From Tolypeutes matacus (lineage: Eukaryota > Chordata > Mammalia > Cingulata > Chlamyphoridae): DNA of 64,000 bases. The translations under genes and the position numbers were made by a program. Below the pieces are notes generated by a model. The model saw nothing but the letters and a program-made list of their open reading frames with translations, did no database searches and was not told the origin of the DNA. Position 1 is the first letter of the stretch. Every line of letters starts with the position of its first letter. Positions 12,083 through 23,760 of this stretch are shown here, in pieces. The stretch spans positions 4,546,066-4,610,065 of the forward strand of contig JAKSZT010054569.1 of the NCBI GenBank assembly GCA_026826555.1, in the 5' to 3' direction.

Positions 12083-12349
12083 CTAGGGTATCTAACTAGG
12101 AGTGGAATTACTAGTTTATAGGGTATGTGTTGCTTAAACTTCAGTAGACAATGCTAAACGGTTTCCCAAAATAGTTGTATCAGTTTACTTCTACCAGTGG
12201 TGGATGACAGTTTCTTGTCAACACATATATTGTCAGTTTGTTTAATTTTAGCCAATCAGGTGTGTGTGGTAGTGGTATTTTGTTGTGGTTTCAAACTGAA
12301 TTTTCCTAACTACTAATAGGCTGAACACATTTTCATAACTTAATTGGCC

Positions 12350-13366
12350 ATTTGGCCTTTAAATACCTTGTTGGATCCCAGTTGCTAATATTTTGTTTAG
12401 GATTTTTGCATCTATTTTAATGAGTGGGGCCAATCTGTAGTTTTCCTCTCTTGTTCTGTTCTTGCCAGGTTTTTGGTATCAAGGTTATGCTAGACTCATG
12501 AGCTGAGGCATGTTTCCTCTTTTTTTAATTCTCTGAAAGAGTTTGTATAAGGGCGGGACTATTTGCTCCTTCAACGTTTGGTAGAACTCGTCAACAAATC
12601 CGTATAAGCCTGGAATTTTCTTTGAATAAGGATTTTTGACTAGATTCAATTTATTTGAAAGTTATAATACTATTGAGAATATATATATATATATTTGAGT
12701 CAGCTTTGGAAAGTTATATTTTCTAGGAATTTCTCCATTTAATCTACATTTTCAAATGTATTGACATAAAGTTATTCAAATGTAGTCATATCTTCTTTTT
12801 ACTTCTGGTATTAATTATTTGTGTCTTCCTTCTTTTCTTGCCTCCTTGATCTATCTTGCTAGAGGTTTGTCCATTTTATTATTATTTTAAAAGATCCAAC
12901 TTTGGTTTTTGTATGTTTTCTATTTCAATAATTTCTGCCTTTGCTTTATTATTTGCTTACTTCTATATATTTTTTTTTTCAGTGTTTATTTTGCTGTGAT
13001 TTCTCTAACTTCCTGAGACAGGTGCTTAGAGCATTCATTCTCAGCCTTTTCCTTCCCCAATATATGCATCTGAGTATATAAATTTCCTTCTAAGTACTAC
13101 TTTAGCTATATTCCACAAGTTAAGATATGCAGAATTCTTGTTACTGGGTTCCAACTATTTTCTAGTTTCCATAATGATTTTTTCTCTGATCCATGAGTTA
13201 TTTAGAAGTTAATTTCTTAATTTCTAGACATAGGGAGATTTTCTAGTTCTAGCAAAACTGCATTTGTGGTTAGCATACATACTTTACCTCATTTCAATCC
13301 TTTGAAATTTTTGAGACTTTATGTCCCAGTTTATGGTCAATTAAAAAAAAATTCTATGTGTGTTTT
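12350..13366 (-). mobile_element. Old L1 ORF2 fragment, minus strand
   Basis: Plus-strand text such as GGATTTTTGCATCTATTTT and TGATCCATGAGTTATTTAG is the antisense of L1 reverse-transcriptase sequence. No frame is open. It resumes after the small retroposon at 13385-13468 and runs to about 14195, with a SINE at 13814-13999. Confidence 0.75.
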
Positions 13367-13384
13367 AAAATAATGTATATTTCA

Positions 13385-13468
13385 TATATATTTATGTATC
13401 ATTTTACAAATATTGGTACGCATTGTGAAAAATTTGATTTTTACCCACAATAAAAAAATAAATAAAAT
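13385..13468 (+). mobile_element. Small A-tailed retroposon with 18-bp TSD
   Basis: An 84-bp insert ending TTTTTACCCACAATAAAAAA plus an (AATAAA)n tail. It is flanked by AAAATAATGTATATTTCA at 13367-13384 and 13469-13486. The long TSD and A-rich end show L1-type target-primed integration. It shares its body with 2830-2935. Confidence 0.8.
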
Positions 13469-13813
13469 AAAATAATGTATATTTCACAGGTCTTGGGAAA
13501 CATTGTCTATATATTTATCTGCTTAGTCAACTTTGCTAAATCTTAGTATTCAAAACTTTATATATGATTCCTAAGTTTTTGTCGCTTTTTCCATCAATTA
13601 CTAAGACAGTGTAAAATCTCCAACTATGACTGTGGATTTGCTTATTTCTCCTTTGAGTACTGTGGAGTTTTGCTTTACATATTTTTTAAACAAATCAATT
13701 TTACTGATACATCTTGATAATGCATACAATTCTGCTTTACATATTTTTAATTATTTAAAATCAAAATACATTCTTGGTGAATTCAATCTTTTATCATTAT
13801 AAAAACCCTAGTA

Positions 13814-13999
13814 GGGAAGCGGCTGTGGCTCAATCAGTAGGGCTCCCGTTTACCATATGGGAGGCCCCGGGTTCGGTTCCCGGGGCCTCCTGGTGAAGGC
13901 AAGCCCGCATGGCGTGGTTAGCTGACCCAGCGAGCACAAGCAGCAAGGGGGGGGATAAATGAATAAATAAATAAAATCTTTAAAAAAAAAAAACAAAAC
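13814..13999 (+). mobile_element. DAS-type SINE, 9-bp TSD
   Basis: Same subtype as 11188-11376 (GAAGCGGCTGTGGCTCAATC head). The TSD ACCCTAGTA is at 13805-13813 and 14000-14008. Confidence 0.93.
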
Positions 14000-14427
14000 A
14001 CCCTAGTAATACTTTTTGCCTTAGGTTATTTTGTCTGATAATAATAATGACATTGCAATTGGGGAGGGTAGTATTTACGTAATATATCTTTTCCCATCCT
14101 TTTACTTTCAGCCGTTCTATACCCATTTGTTTCAAGGCTGGATTAAAAAAATAAACAAAATACAAATGTGTACTCTTTGCAAGAGACACATGTAAACAGA
14201 CTTTCACTGAAGTATGTATTCTATTTATATTTAATATAATTACTAAAGTGAATCAAAATCTACCCTCCTTGTACTTTCTAGATTGTCTTACCTGTTCAGT
14301 ATTTTTTTTTCTCTCTCTCTCTCTCCTTTCTTGCTTTATTCTAGATGACTAAGTATTTTTTAACTACTCCATTTTCCCCTTTACTGATTTGGAAGTTATG
14401 CTCTCTGTTTTTATTCTTTTAGTGCAG

Positions 14428-14625
14428 GAGTTGGCAAACTATGGCCTTCTGGCTGTTTTTTGAAAATAAAGTTTTATTGGAACACAGCCCCGCCATCCGT
14501 TTATGCATTGGCTATGGCTGCTTTCCCACTACAACAGCAGAGTCGAGTGCTCATCACAGAGAACATAGGGCCTGCAAGGCCCAAAATATTTACCTTCTGG
14601 CCTTTTACAGAAAAGTTTGACAAAC
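14428..14625 (+). mobile_element. hAT-type DNA transposon remnant
   Basis: GCAGGAGTTGGCAAACTATG at one end and an AAAAGTTTGACAAACCC-like end at the other, with TTTATTGGAACACAGCC inside. An antisense copy of the same ancient element is at 39765-40012. Confidence 0.7.
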
Positions 14626-14639
14626 CCATTTTTCCCTTT

Positions 14640-15290
14640 TAAACGAAATGGTGTGTGCATACAATGGAATATTATTCAGCCGTGAAAAGGAATGACTTTC
14701 TGAAACATGCTATAACATGGATGAACCTTGAAGACATCACATTGAGTGAAATAAGCCAGACACAAAAGGATAAATATTGTACATGAACTATTGTATATGA
14801 AATAATTAGAAAATGTGCATATTCATAGAGACAGAAATTAGAATATAGGTAACCAGGAACGGGGGTGGGGAATGGGGGTTAATGTTTAAGTGGTACAGAG
14901 TCTTTGTTTGGGGTGATGGAAAAGTTTTTGTTAATGGTTGGTATTGATGGCAGAACGATATTGTGAATATAATTAATACTACTGAATTGTATATCTGAAA
15001 GCAGTTGAAATGGAAAATTTTATATTGTGTACATGTTTCCAGGATAAAAATGATTTCAAATGCCATAGAATTGTACAACACCAAGAGTTCACCCTAATGT
15101 AAACTGTAGACCATAGCTAATATAATTATAATATGCTCCATCATTTGTTACCAAGGTATCACACGAATGCAAAATGTTAATACTAGGGAAAACTGTGGGA
15201 GGGGTATACGAAGACTCTGTACTTTCTGCCCGATTTTTCTGTAAACCTACAACTGGTCTTATAAAATAAACTTTTAAAGTACAATATGCA
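14640..15290 (+). mobile_element. Old L1 3' end
   Basis: Reads the terminal ORF2 peptide region (ATGGAATATTATTCAGCCG, GAACCTTGAAGACATCACAT) followed by the 3' UTR, ending in AAAATAAA at about 15262. Frames are broken. Confidence 0.75.
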
Positions 15291-15389
15291 CAGTTAACTT
15301 ATCAAAGTCCCTGTTATGGATAAAACAAGGCCCTTAGAATACGTTAACTCCATTTACCCCTTTTCACATACATGTTACTGAAGTCTGAA

Positions 15390-16030
15390 ATTTAAATTTT
15401 ATTTTTTTAATAAACATTTTCTTTTGGAATTATTTTAGATTTATAGAAAAGTTGCAAAGATAGTCCAGCGAGTTCCCATATATCCTTCAACCATTTTCCT
15501 GTAATGTTGGCATCTTATAATAACAACGGTACATTTGTCAAAACTAAGAAATTAACATCTGCACACTTACTAGTAACTAAACTTCAGGCTTTATTTGGAT
15601 TTTACCGTTTTTCCACTAATGACACATTTCTGTCCCAGGAACTAATCCAGGGTACCATGCTGCATTTAGTCACCATGTCTCCTTGGGTTCCATTTGTGAA
15701 GGTTTCTCCGTCTTCCCTGGTTTTCCATGACCTTGACAGTTTTGAGGAGTACTAGGCAGGCTTTCTGTAAAATGTCCCTAAATTTGGGTTTCTCTGATAT
15801 TTTCCTTGTGCTTAGACTGAGGTTATGGGTTTTGGGGGAGAACCCCAGAGGTGACAAGCCTTTCTCAACACGTTGTATCAGGCACACACGATATCAACGA
15901 GTCATGCTAATCTTGATCACTTGGTAGAAGTAACCTTGCCAGGTTTCTCCACTGTAAAGTTACTATTTTATTTTTTTCCTTTCCGTATTCTGTCCTTTAG
16001 AAACGAGCTCTTAAGCCCAGCCCACAAGTA
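15390..16030 (-). mobile_element. Ancient L1 3' UTR, antisense
   Basis: Contains GTTGCAAAGATAGTCCAG, ACATTTGTCAAAACTAAG and CCTTGACAGTTTTGAGGAG, typical of the 3' UTR of ancestral mammalian L1 (L1M group) on the minus strand. Confidence 0.75.
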
Positions 16031-16210
16031 GGGAGTAACCCTACACCTGGAGGACGGTGTTTGTAATTATTTGTAATTCTTCTGTAGGGAAGATTTTTCT
16101 TTTCTCCCTCTGCCTTTATTTATTTATTCAACTATTTCTTTATATTGGTATGGGAGCATGTATATTAGTTTTATGCTTTGTGTTATGTACCAACACTTTG
16201 TTATTTATTT

Positions 16211-16390
16211 ATTTATTTTTTAAGATTTTATTTATTTATTCATTTATCCCCCCCTTGCTGCTTGTGCTCGCTGGGTCAGCTAACCACGCCGTGCGGGCGG
16301 GCTTGCCATCACCAGAAGGCCCTGGGAACCGAACCCGGGGCCTCCCATATGGTAAACGGGAGCCCTACTGATTGAGCCACAGCCGCTTCC
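16211..16390 (-). mobile_element. DAS-type SINE, minus strand, 15-bp TSD
   Basis: Antisense of the 11188 subtype. CTTTGTTATTTATTT flanks it at 16196-16210 and 16391-16405. Confidence 0.92.
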
Positions 16391-16399
16391 CTTTGTTAT

Positions 16400-19149
16400 T
16401 TATTTTGATGCTCAAATTGTTCCAGCATTGGCCATGGTTCCTATGTGATGCCCCCATCTTTTTGGTCTTTTGATCATTTCCTTACTTTCTAGAACTCCAA
16501 GTTGCCCCAGGCTCTTCTTTCTGTCTCTTTCTCCCCTTCCATAGCATCCCAGCCACTCACTTACAGGTGAACCAATTCTTCTTTCTTTCAAGATGGAATC
16601 ATTTTCCATTACCTTGATTTACCCCTACTGCAGTGCCTGTCCTCTCAGCCCTAGGACTGGACCCACCTGTCCAAACCATGCCTGCAGTTGGATGGATCTT
16701 AGACATTCTGCTGGGCTTGTGGGGCCCATCCCTGCAACCAGGTAGGGACCCGTCCCTCTCCTATCAAGTCCCAACATCCTCCTTCAATCTTACTGGCCCG
16801 TGTAACTCAGGACTACCTAAGTTATGAGAGGAATAGCTGAGATCATGAGTGCCATTTTTTAGTATATTAATATTAATATTAATATTAATTAATATTAGTA
16901 TATTAAGGAGAGACCATGAGTTCCATTTGTTTATGCATTAAGCTTGAAGTAGGTGAAGTATCCAAATATCTTCTGTCCTATCACTTCTTGCTTTTTTAAA
17001 ACCAATCAATTTTATTGATGCATATTAATAAAGCATACAATTCACTTCTTGCTTTTTGATCCAAAAATTAATTGTGCCAGGAAAGTGTTTCCTTCGTCAT
17101 CCCCAATCCAGCCCAGTCTTCTGGCCCAGAAGACCCGTCCGTCAGTTCAGAATAATTAAGTCCAGATGTTCATAACAGGTTACTCTCTAGCTGTTGTTGC
17201 CCTCAGATGTTTGCTTTTTTGTTTCTTCTTCAAATAATCGTAAAGGTTGTCACTGTACCATTGTCTCTGGATAGTTCTAAAAAAAAAAAAAAAAAGCCTT
17301 TAAACTTTGAACTTTTTGAACTTCCTAGAGCTCAGGTTCCAGTGAATAAGCTGATTCCCCAACGTTGGCTACACATACAAGTTCAAGCCTCCAAACATTC
17401 CCAGGTTTTCTCTGGATGTTTCCCAACCCCATCCCAACCTCCTTTCTTCTAAAACTTTCCTTGGTTGTTGGGACCTTGATTCTTGATTCTCTGTAATCTC
17501 CCCAAATGGTTTGGGCCATTTTTCCTACTTATTCTATTGTCCTCTGCTCTTCCAGTCCACTTAAACACTGTCTTCCTTGTACTAGAACTGCTCACATGTG
17601 CTTGTGAGTTCCTAGGTGGTAGGATTGGATCTTAGTCATCTTTGTCTCCTCCACAAAGCTAAAGCATTTCTAGCCTCTAAGGTCCCCCCAAAGCCCTGTA
17701 CATAACACCCGGATATCATGTGCCACTATCTAAAATTTGAATTTGCTTAATGTTTTTGTATGGTCCAAGGACTTGGCTTCTAGAGTCGTCCTGTATCCAG
17801 CTTTGGAGAAATCTGACCTGCACCATATCCCGTCCTCATTTCTGATCCTAGAAAGCTGAGGACTTCTCCAACATGACCCTGCTCCTGATGCCAAGATGCA
17901 AGATGAACTTACCCAAGGATAGCATATAGGAGCTATTTGTAGGTAAAGGGAAGCTGAAGGCCTTTATAAGATCCTTTCCTAACATGAGCTATCTTGAGTT
18001 GTAGAGTTAGAAGAGAGGTGTATGGAGAAAGACAAAATGGAGACAACAGAAAGCACTTTGGAGGCGGTAGCTAGAGTAAGGGGAGTTGTTAAAGATCTAA
18101 GGGAGCAATGTAAAGATGTAGAACTCATATGGATATAGATGTAGAGCTCAGATAGAGACTGGAGGCCAACAGATGTATAGAGGGGCCGTTAAAGGGCTGA
18201 CCACTCTATCCTCATAAAACCCAAATCTCTTTGGTTTCTTAGCAATCACCCTCCTGCCTAAAGGTTCCAGTGTTTCTTTACAGGAGGTTCTGTCCCCAGG
18301 GAGGGTTCCTGAATGCTTCTTACCTGGATATTTCTTGGGCACAAGGGGGAGCCAGCCCTCCACTATCAAGAGCCAAATGTCACAGGTACCGAAAAGCTGG
18401 CCAGGATCTGGGATGAGTGCCTCTGATTTGTCAAAACCTGTGACAGCTGACGTCTAAACTCTACAGACTGGGGTTTCTAGTGTTGCTCCCACCACTGAAG
18501 GGTATTCAGTGCCCCCAAAGTTCCTTATGTTCCTCTTACAAAGTCTGGGCAGAGGATGCAACCCTCACTTCATGGTCTAACGTGCGGACCTTGTGTTCTA
18601 GTGATAAGGATCCTGTCAGGCCGAATCGGGTTTGCCTTTCCCAGCATGCCCTCTGCGGAGGGCACGACTTCTTCTTTCTTTCCCTGCAGTGTCTAGGTTC
18701 CCACCTCTCCTTGCTTGGGTGAGTCTGTGTGGGAGTGGAGTATGTGTGTGCACGTGTGCACGTGCCTTCGTGCCAGAGCTGTAGGCTGCAGAGATGCTGG
18801 ACGAAGGACTGGGCAAGTGGCCTATGAAACGTGGGTGGGGGTATAGGCAGAGAAGCAAAGAAACAAATCTGCTGGTGGACCAGCCCAGTCCCCTCTGTCC
18901 CACATGTGATCTATTAATTGTGCTCTACTGACTTTGGGAGGTTAACTTTCCAAAACAAAGACTTAGTTTTATTTCTGAAATCAGAATAAGCCAGAGAAAT
19001 GTGGAGACCACTGGGTCAGGAACAAGAGCTCCCCAACGTGGAGAGAATCTTCCTCCCCACCCTGGGCTGCCAGAGACTGAGCCCCTCCCTCCCACCACGG
19101 GTGCTGCTGGCACAACAAGCCCCCTTCACGCGCCCAGAAACACCCAGTC
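16400..19149. other. Intergenic region 3' of GCKR, few recognised features
   Basis: Mostly unique sequence. It includes a TATTAA-type microsatellite at 16863-16905 and an A-run at 17279-17295. No exon could be supported; the short open frames here have no family resemblance that I recognise. Confidence 0.5.
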
Positions 19150-19301
19150 AGTGCCGGCTCTAGCTCGAGGATCTGCACTTCTGACCCCGCCCAGCGAGGG
19201 GGCTCCTGACAGCCCCACAGAAGGAGCTGCCACCAGGTGCACCTGGGCCTAAGGAATGGAGCACCGGGATGGAAGGCTCAGCTAGGCTATGAGGATCATC
19301 G
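19150..19301 (-). pseudogene. GCKR: GCKR exon 19 remnant, two in-frame stops
   Basis: After an acceptor TCTTCCCCAG, the frame matching human ALLSLLFRCSITEAQAHLAA contains TAG at 19282-19284 (L to stop) and TAG at 19249-19251 (E to stop), exactly 11 codons apart. The C-terminal part (VHLVAAPSV, then a frame-shifted copy of the SALAGPGQK region and ILELEP) has small deletions. Confidence 0.88.
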
Positions 19302-20299
19302 CTGGGGAAGAGGCAGGGAGAATGGAAGCCTGAGGTCACCTGAAGAAGATCCTGGGAGGAGCAAGGGCATTCAGCGTGGAGTCAGAAGCTTCCAGGTAGG
19401 AGTAGGAGGGAGTTAGCAAGACCAGAAAGTGGTAATGAGGTGGGTCAACAGCAGAAAGACTCCTTTTCCCTGACCCAGAAAACTCTTACTCATCTTTCAA
19501 GATCAAGCTCAAAGACTTTCTCCTTCTCTTTCCTGGCCCCACCCCCAGGCAGAACTGAAGACCCCTTTTCTGTGCCTCTTTTTCTGTACCTTATTCACAC
19601 CTCTGTGACTGACTTGTCTCAACCATGTTTTCCACATGAATGAGAGGCTCCTGTATTCAGTGTCACTGAGTTTTGTAAACCCAGAGTCAAGCAAAGTTCC
19701 TGGCCCACTGAACGCTCAGTGTTTGCTGAACCACTAGCTGTGGGCAGGATACCTCCTCCTTCTCATATGCAACCTAGATATGGCAGGAGATGGGTGCAGC
19801 CCAAATATCACTCATCAGTGACTGAGGGAAGTGGATTACTTGGAGGAGCCTCCAGTGCATCGAGCCTTGGTTGTCCAGAGACACACTGTGGAAGAAGTAA
19901 GGTCAGCGTTGGGCAAGAAGGCCAGGGGAGCTGAGAATGGGGTCAAGGGAGGAGAAAGAGCCAGGAGAGCGGGAGGCTGGGATCCCAAAGACTGGCTGTG
20001 GAGTCTGTAGGGAATTCGTCACTGCAGATCATCCTAAACTCACAATCCCCAGGTGTAAAGAGAGATTGGAGTAAAGGAATTGATGTTGGGCCTCGATTGG
20101 CTGGCTTTAACCAGAGATGTTTAACCAGAGAAGTTGCAACTTGGTCATGTCTGCAGCTATGACCAACCAACCCCACAAGGTGGGAAATTTAAACCGATCT
20201 CACTCGTTTCCTCCCTAACCAAATCCATCCTGCACACTGTTGTCAGGACTGTTCACCTGCAAATGCTGCCTCTATTTTGTCACTACCTTCCTCTGGCTA

Positions 20300-20548
20300 A
20301 CTCAGTGCTGTGCAACAGAAATATAACGCAAGCCACATAGGTAAATTAAAATTTTCTAGTATTCACATTTAAAAAATAAAAAGAAACAGGTGACACTTAT
20401 TTCCTCTTATTTTAATAATATATTTTATTTAACCCAATATATCAAAAATATTATTTCAATATGAAAACAATATTAAAAATTATTAATGAGATATTTTACA
20501 AGTTTTTTTCCTAAATCTTTAAAGTCCAGCACATCTCAATTTGGATGC
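20300..20548. mobile_element. Ancient DNA transposon remnant
   Basis: Begins CAGTGCTGTGCAACAGAAAT and contains TTAAAATTTTCTAGTA and TATATTTTATTTAACCC, typical of an old eutherian cut-and-paste element. The far terminus is missing. Confidence 0.55.
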
Positions 20549-20559
20549 TACATTTGCAA

Positions 20560-20770
20560 TGTTAAGTGAAATGTATAAGGGTTTAATATCTAGAATTTAT
20601 ATAGCACTTCTACAAATCACCAAAAAAAGACACATGACCCAATTTTAAAAAATGGGGAAAAGGCTTGAATAAGTATTTCTCCAAAGAAGATATACAAATG
20701 GCCAATAAGCTCATGAAAAGATGGTCATCATTGTTAGCCATCAGGGATATGCAAATCAAAACCACAATGA
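20560..20770 (+). mobile_element. L1 ORF2 fragment
   Basis: Sense L1 text (GGGTTTAATATCTAGAATTT, TCTCCAAAGAAGATATACAA, ATGGCCAATAAGCTCATGAA), ending where a tRNA-like SINE head begins. Confidence 0.75.
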
Positions 20771-20847
20771 GAAGTGGGTGTAGCTCAGTGGTTGAATGCC
20801 TGCCTTGCATGTACAAGGTCCTGGGTTCAATTCCTGGGATCTCCTTT
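20771..20847 (+). mobile_element. tRNA-like SINE head only
   Basis: GTGGGTGTAGCTCAGTGGTT (box A) and GGTTCAATTCCTGGGATCTC (box B) closely resemble a tRNA-Ala-type body. No A-tail or second unit follows. It lies between two L1 pieces on opposite strands and is not a credible tRNA gene. Confidence 0.7.
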
Positions 20848-20848
20848 T

Positions 20849-22277
20849 TTTTTACAAATTCTCTTAATTTCTGTTTGTGAATATTTTATACTCACCTTCA
20901 TATCTGAAGACAATTTTGCTGGATACAGAATTTTTGGCTGGCAGTTTTTCTCCTTCAGTCTCCTAATTTTATCACACCACTGTCTTCTCGCCTCTATGGT
21001 TTCTGATGAGAAATATGCACTAAGTCTTACTGGGTGTCTCTTATATGTGATGGTTGATTCTCCCTTGCTGCTTTCAGAATTTTCTCTTTATCTTTGTCAT
21101 TTGACATTCTGAGTATTATGTGTCTTGGAGTAGGTGTATTTGGATTTATTCTGATTTGGTTACAGTGGGCTTCTTGGACATGTAGGTTCATTTCTTTCAT
21201 GAGAGTTGGGAAATTTTCAGCTATTATTTCCTCAAGTACTCTTTCTGTCCCTTTTCCCTTCTCTTCCCCTTCTGGAACTCCCATGATATGTATGTTGTTG
21301 CATTTTTTGTTGTCATTCAACTCCCTAAGCCCCTGCTCAATTTTTCCCATTTTTTTCTACCTCTATTATATTCTCTCTTCAATTTCAGCTGTTTGGTCTT
21401 CAGTATCACTTATTATTTCTTCTATCATTTTGAGTCTGCCTCTAATTGTATGCCTCTTTTTTTTTTAAGATTTATTTTATTTATTTATCCCCCCCCCTCA
21501 TTGTTTGCACTCACTGTCTGTTCTCTGTTCGTCTTTTTTTTAGGAGGCACTGAGAACCAATCACTTGAGCCACCTCTGCTCCCTGCTTGTTGTGTCTCTC
21601 ACTGTGTTTCCTTGCTGTGTCTCTTCATTGCATCATTTTGCTGCATCATCTTGTTGCATCAGCTCGCCACACCAGCCCATCGCATCGGCTCACTGTCTTG
21701 CTTGTCTTCTTTAGGAGGCACCAGGAACCAAACCTGGGACCTCCCATGTGGTAAGCAGGCACCCAACTGCTTGAGACACATTTGCTTCTCTCTAATGTGT
21801 TTTTTATCTCACCTATTGTGTCTTTCATTCCCATGAACTCTGTTACTTTTCTATTCAGGATTTCAAATTCTTCTTTGTGATTGCTCAATGTCTTCTTGAT
21901 CTCCTTCATCTCTTTAGCCATATTGTCTTTCAACTCATTAATTTGACTTTGGAAATTTGTGCACATCTCATTAATTAGTTCTCTCAAATCCTGTGTCTCT
22001 TCTGGGGCTTTGATATATTCCTTTTCCTGGGCCATGTCTTCCATTTTCTTAGTATGTCTCATAATTTTTTGCTGATGTCTAGGCATCTGATTAGGATGTA
22101 GTTTACTCAGATGTTCAATTTCTTTCTCTTTTGTAGGGATTTAGTGGTGAGAGACTGTGTATTCCTGCTGCTGTTTGATTCTTGATTCAACCTGGATCAT
22201 TAGGATTGTCCGTGTTAGTTGCCCAAAACTGGGCTCTGGGCCCAGTAATGGGTTGCAGACCTGCTTCCTAGGGCCAT
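20849..22277 (-). mobile_element. L1 ORF1 region, minus strand, split by a SINE
   Basis: On the minus strand 21646-22086 encodes the coiled-coil N-terminal part of L1 ORF1p (TKKMEDMAQEKEYIKAPEET, INELKDNMAKEMKEIKKTL) and 21027-21350 the RRM/C-terminal part (IHIMGVPEGEE, ENFPTLMKEMN). A SINE at 21454-21789 separates them. The fragment runs into the assembly gap. Confidence 0.88.
21454..21789 (-). mobile_element. Dimeric DAS-type SINE, minus strand
   Basis: Poly(T) start, two antisense tRNA-like units, the second ending GAGACACATTTGCTTCTC. Flanks CTCTAATTG and CTCTAATGT form a short imperfect TSD in L1 ORF1. Confidence 0.82.
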
Positions 22278-22677
22278 NNNNNNNNNNNNNNNNNNNNNNN
22301 NNNNNNNNNNNNNNNNNNNNNNNNNNNNNNNNNNNNNNNNNNNNNNNNNNNNNNNNNNNNNNNNNNNNNNNNNNNNNNNNNNNNNNNNNNNNNNNNNNNN
22401 NNNNNNNNNNNNNNNNNNNNNNNNNNNNNNNNNNNNNNNNNNNNNNNNNNNNNNNNNNNNNNNNNNNNNNNNNNNNNNNNNNNNNNNNNNNNNNNNNNNN
22501 NNNNNNNNNNNNNNNNNNNNNNNNNNNNNNNNNNNNNNNNNNNNNNNNNNNNNNNNNNNNNNNNNNNNNNNNNNNNNNNNNNNNNNNNNNNNNNNNNNNN
22601 NNNNNNNNNNNNNNNNNNNNNNNNNNNNNNNNNNNNNNNNNNNNNNNNNNNNNNNNNNNNNNNNNNNNNNNNNNNNN
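22278..22677. other. Assembly gap, 400 N
   Basis: Exactly 400 undetermined bases. Left of it is L1 ORF1 on the minus strand; right of it is L1 ORF2 on the plus strand. The gap thus hides a junction between two L1s, or more sequence than 400 bp. Confidence 0.99.
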
Positions 22678-23760
22678 GAAAAAACAGTCTCTTCAACAAA
22701 TGGTGTTGGGAGAACTGGATATCTATAACCAAAAGAATGAAAGAGGACCCCTATCTCACCCCCTATACAAGAATCAACTCAAAATGGATCAAAGATCTAA
22801 ATATAAAAGCCAGGACCATAAAACTACTAGAAGAAAATGTAGGGAAACATCTTCAAGACTTGTAGTAGGTGGTGGTTTCTTGGTCCTCACGCCCAAAGCA
22901 CGTGCAACAAAAGAAAAAGTCGATAAATGGGACCTCCTCAAAATCAAACACTTTTGCACCTCACAGGACTTTGTCAGAAGGGTGAAAAGGCAGCCAACTC
23001 AATGGGAAAAAATTTTTGGAAATCACATATCTGATAAGGGTTTAATATCCAGGATATATAAAGAGATGTTACAACTCAACAATAAAAAGACAAATGACCC
23101 AATTAAAAAATGGGCCAAAGACTTGAATAGACACTCCTCCGAAGAAGAAATACAAATGGCAAAAAAAACACATGAAGAAATGCTCAACATCACTTATGAT
23201 TAGGGAAATGCAAATCAAAACTACAATGAGATATCATTTCACACCTATCAGAATGGCCACTATTAAAAAGACAGAGAACTACAAGTGTTGGAGAGGATGT
23301 GGAGAGAGAGGAACACTTTTTCACTCTTGGTGGGAATGTAGGATGGTACAACCACTATGGAGGACTGTTTGGCAGTTCCTAAAGAAGTTGAATATAGACT
23401 TGCCATGTGACCCTGTAATACCACTACTGGGTATATACCCAGAAGAACTGAAAGCAGTGACACGAACAGACATCTGCACACCGATGTTCGTAGCCACATT
23501 ATTCACCATTGCCAAAAGTTGGAAACAACCCAGGTGTCCATCAACAGATGAATGGATAAACAAACTGTGGTCTATTCACATGATGGAATATTATGCAGCT
23601 GTAAGAAGAAATGAAGTCATAAAGCATATGACAACATGGATGAACCTGGAGGACATTATGTTGAGTGAAGCAAGCCAGACACAAAAGGACAAATACTGTA
23701 TGAATGCATTACTATGAACCAAATATATGTGTAATATATTGTTTGATTAAAAAAAAAAAA
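22678..23760 (+). mobile_element. L1 ORF2 3' part with poly(A)
   Basis: Better preserved than most: 23172-23717 is an uninterrupted ORF2 C-terminal frame ([40 protein letters not shown]). Upstream frames have small breaks. Ends in poly(A) at 23747-23760. Confidence 0.88.

Noticed and set aside
20771..20847. tRNA-Ala-like gene; also other tRNA-like heads at 8150, 10240, 32290 and 43275
   Set aside because: All belong to SINEs with A-rich tails or lie at L1 junctions; the acceptor stems do not pair and no CCA or terminator context is present.
22157..23203. 348-codon open frame spanning the N gap
   Set aside because: Half of it is undetermined bases; the remainder is L1 ORF2.
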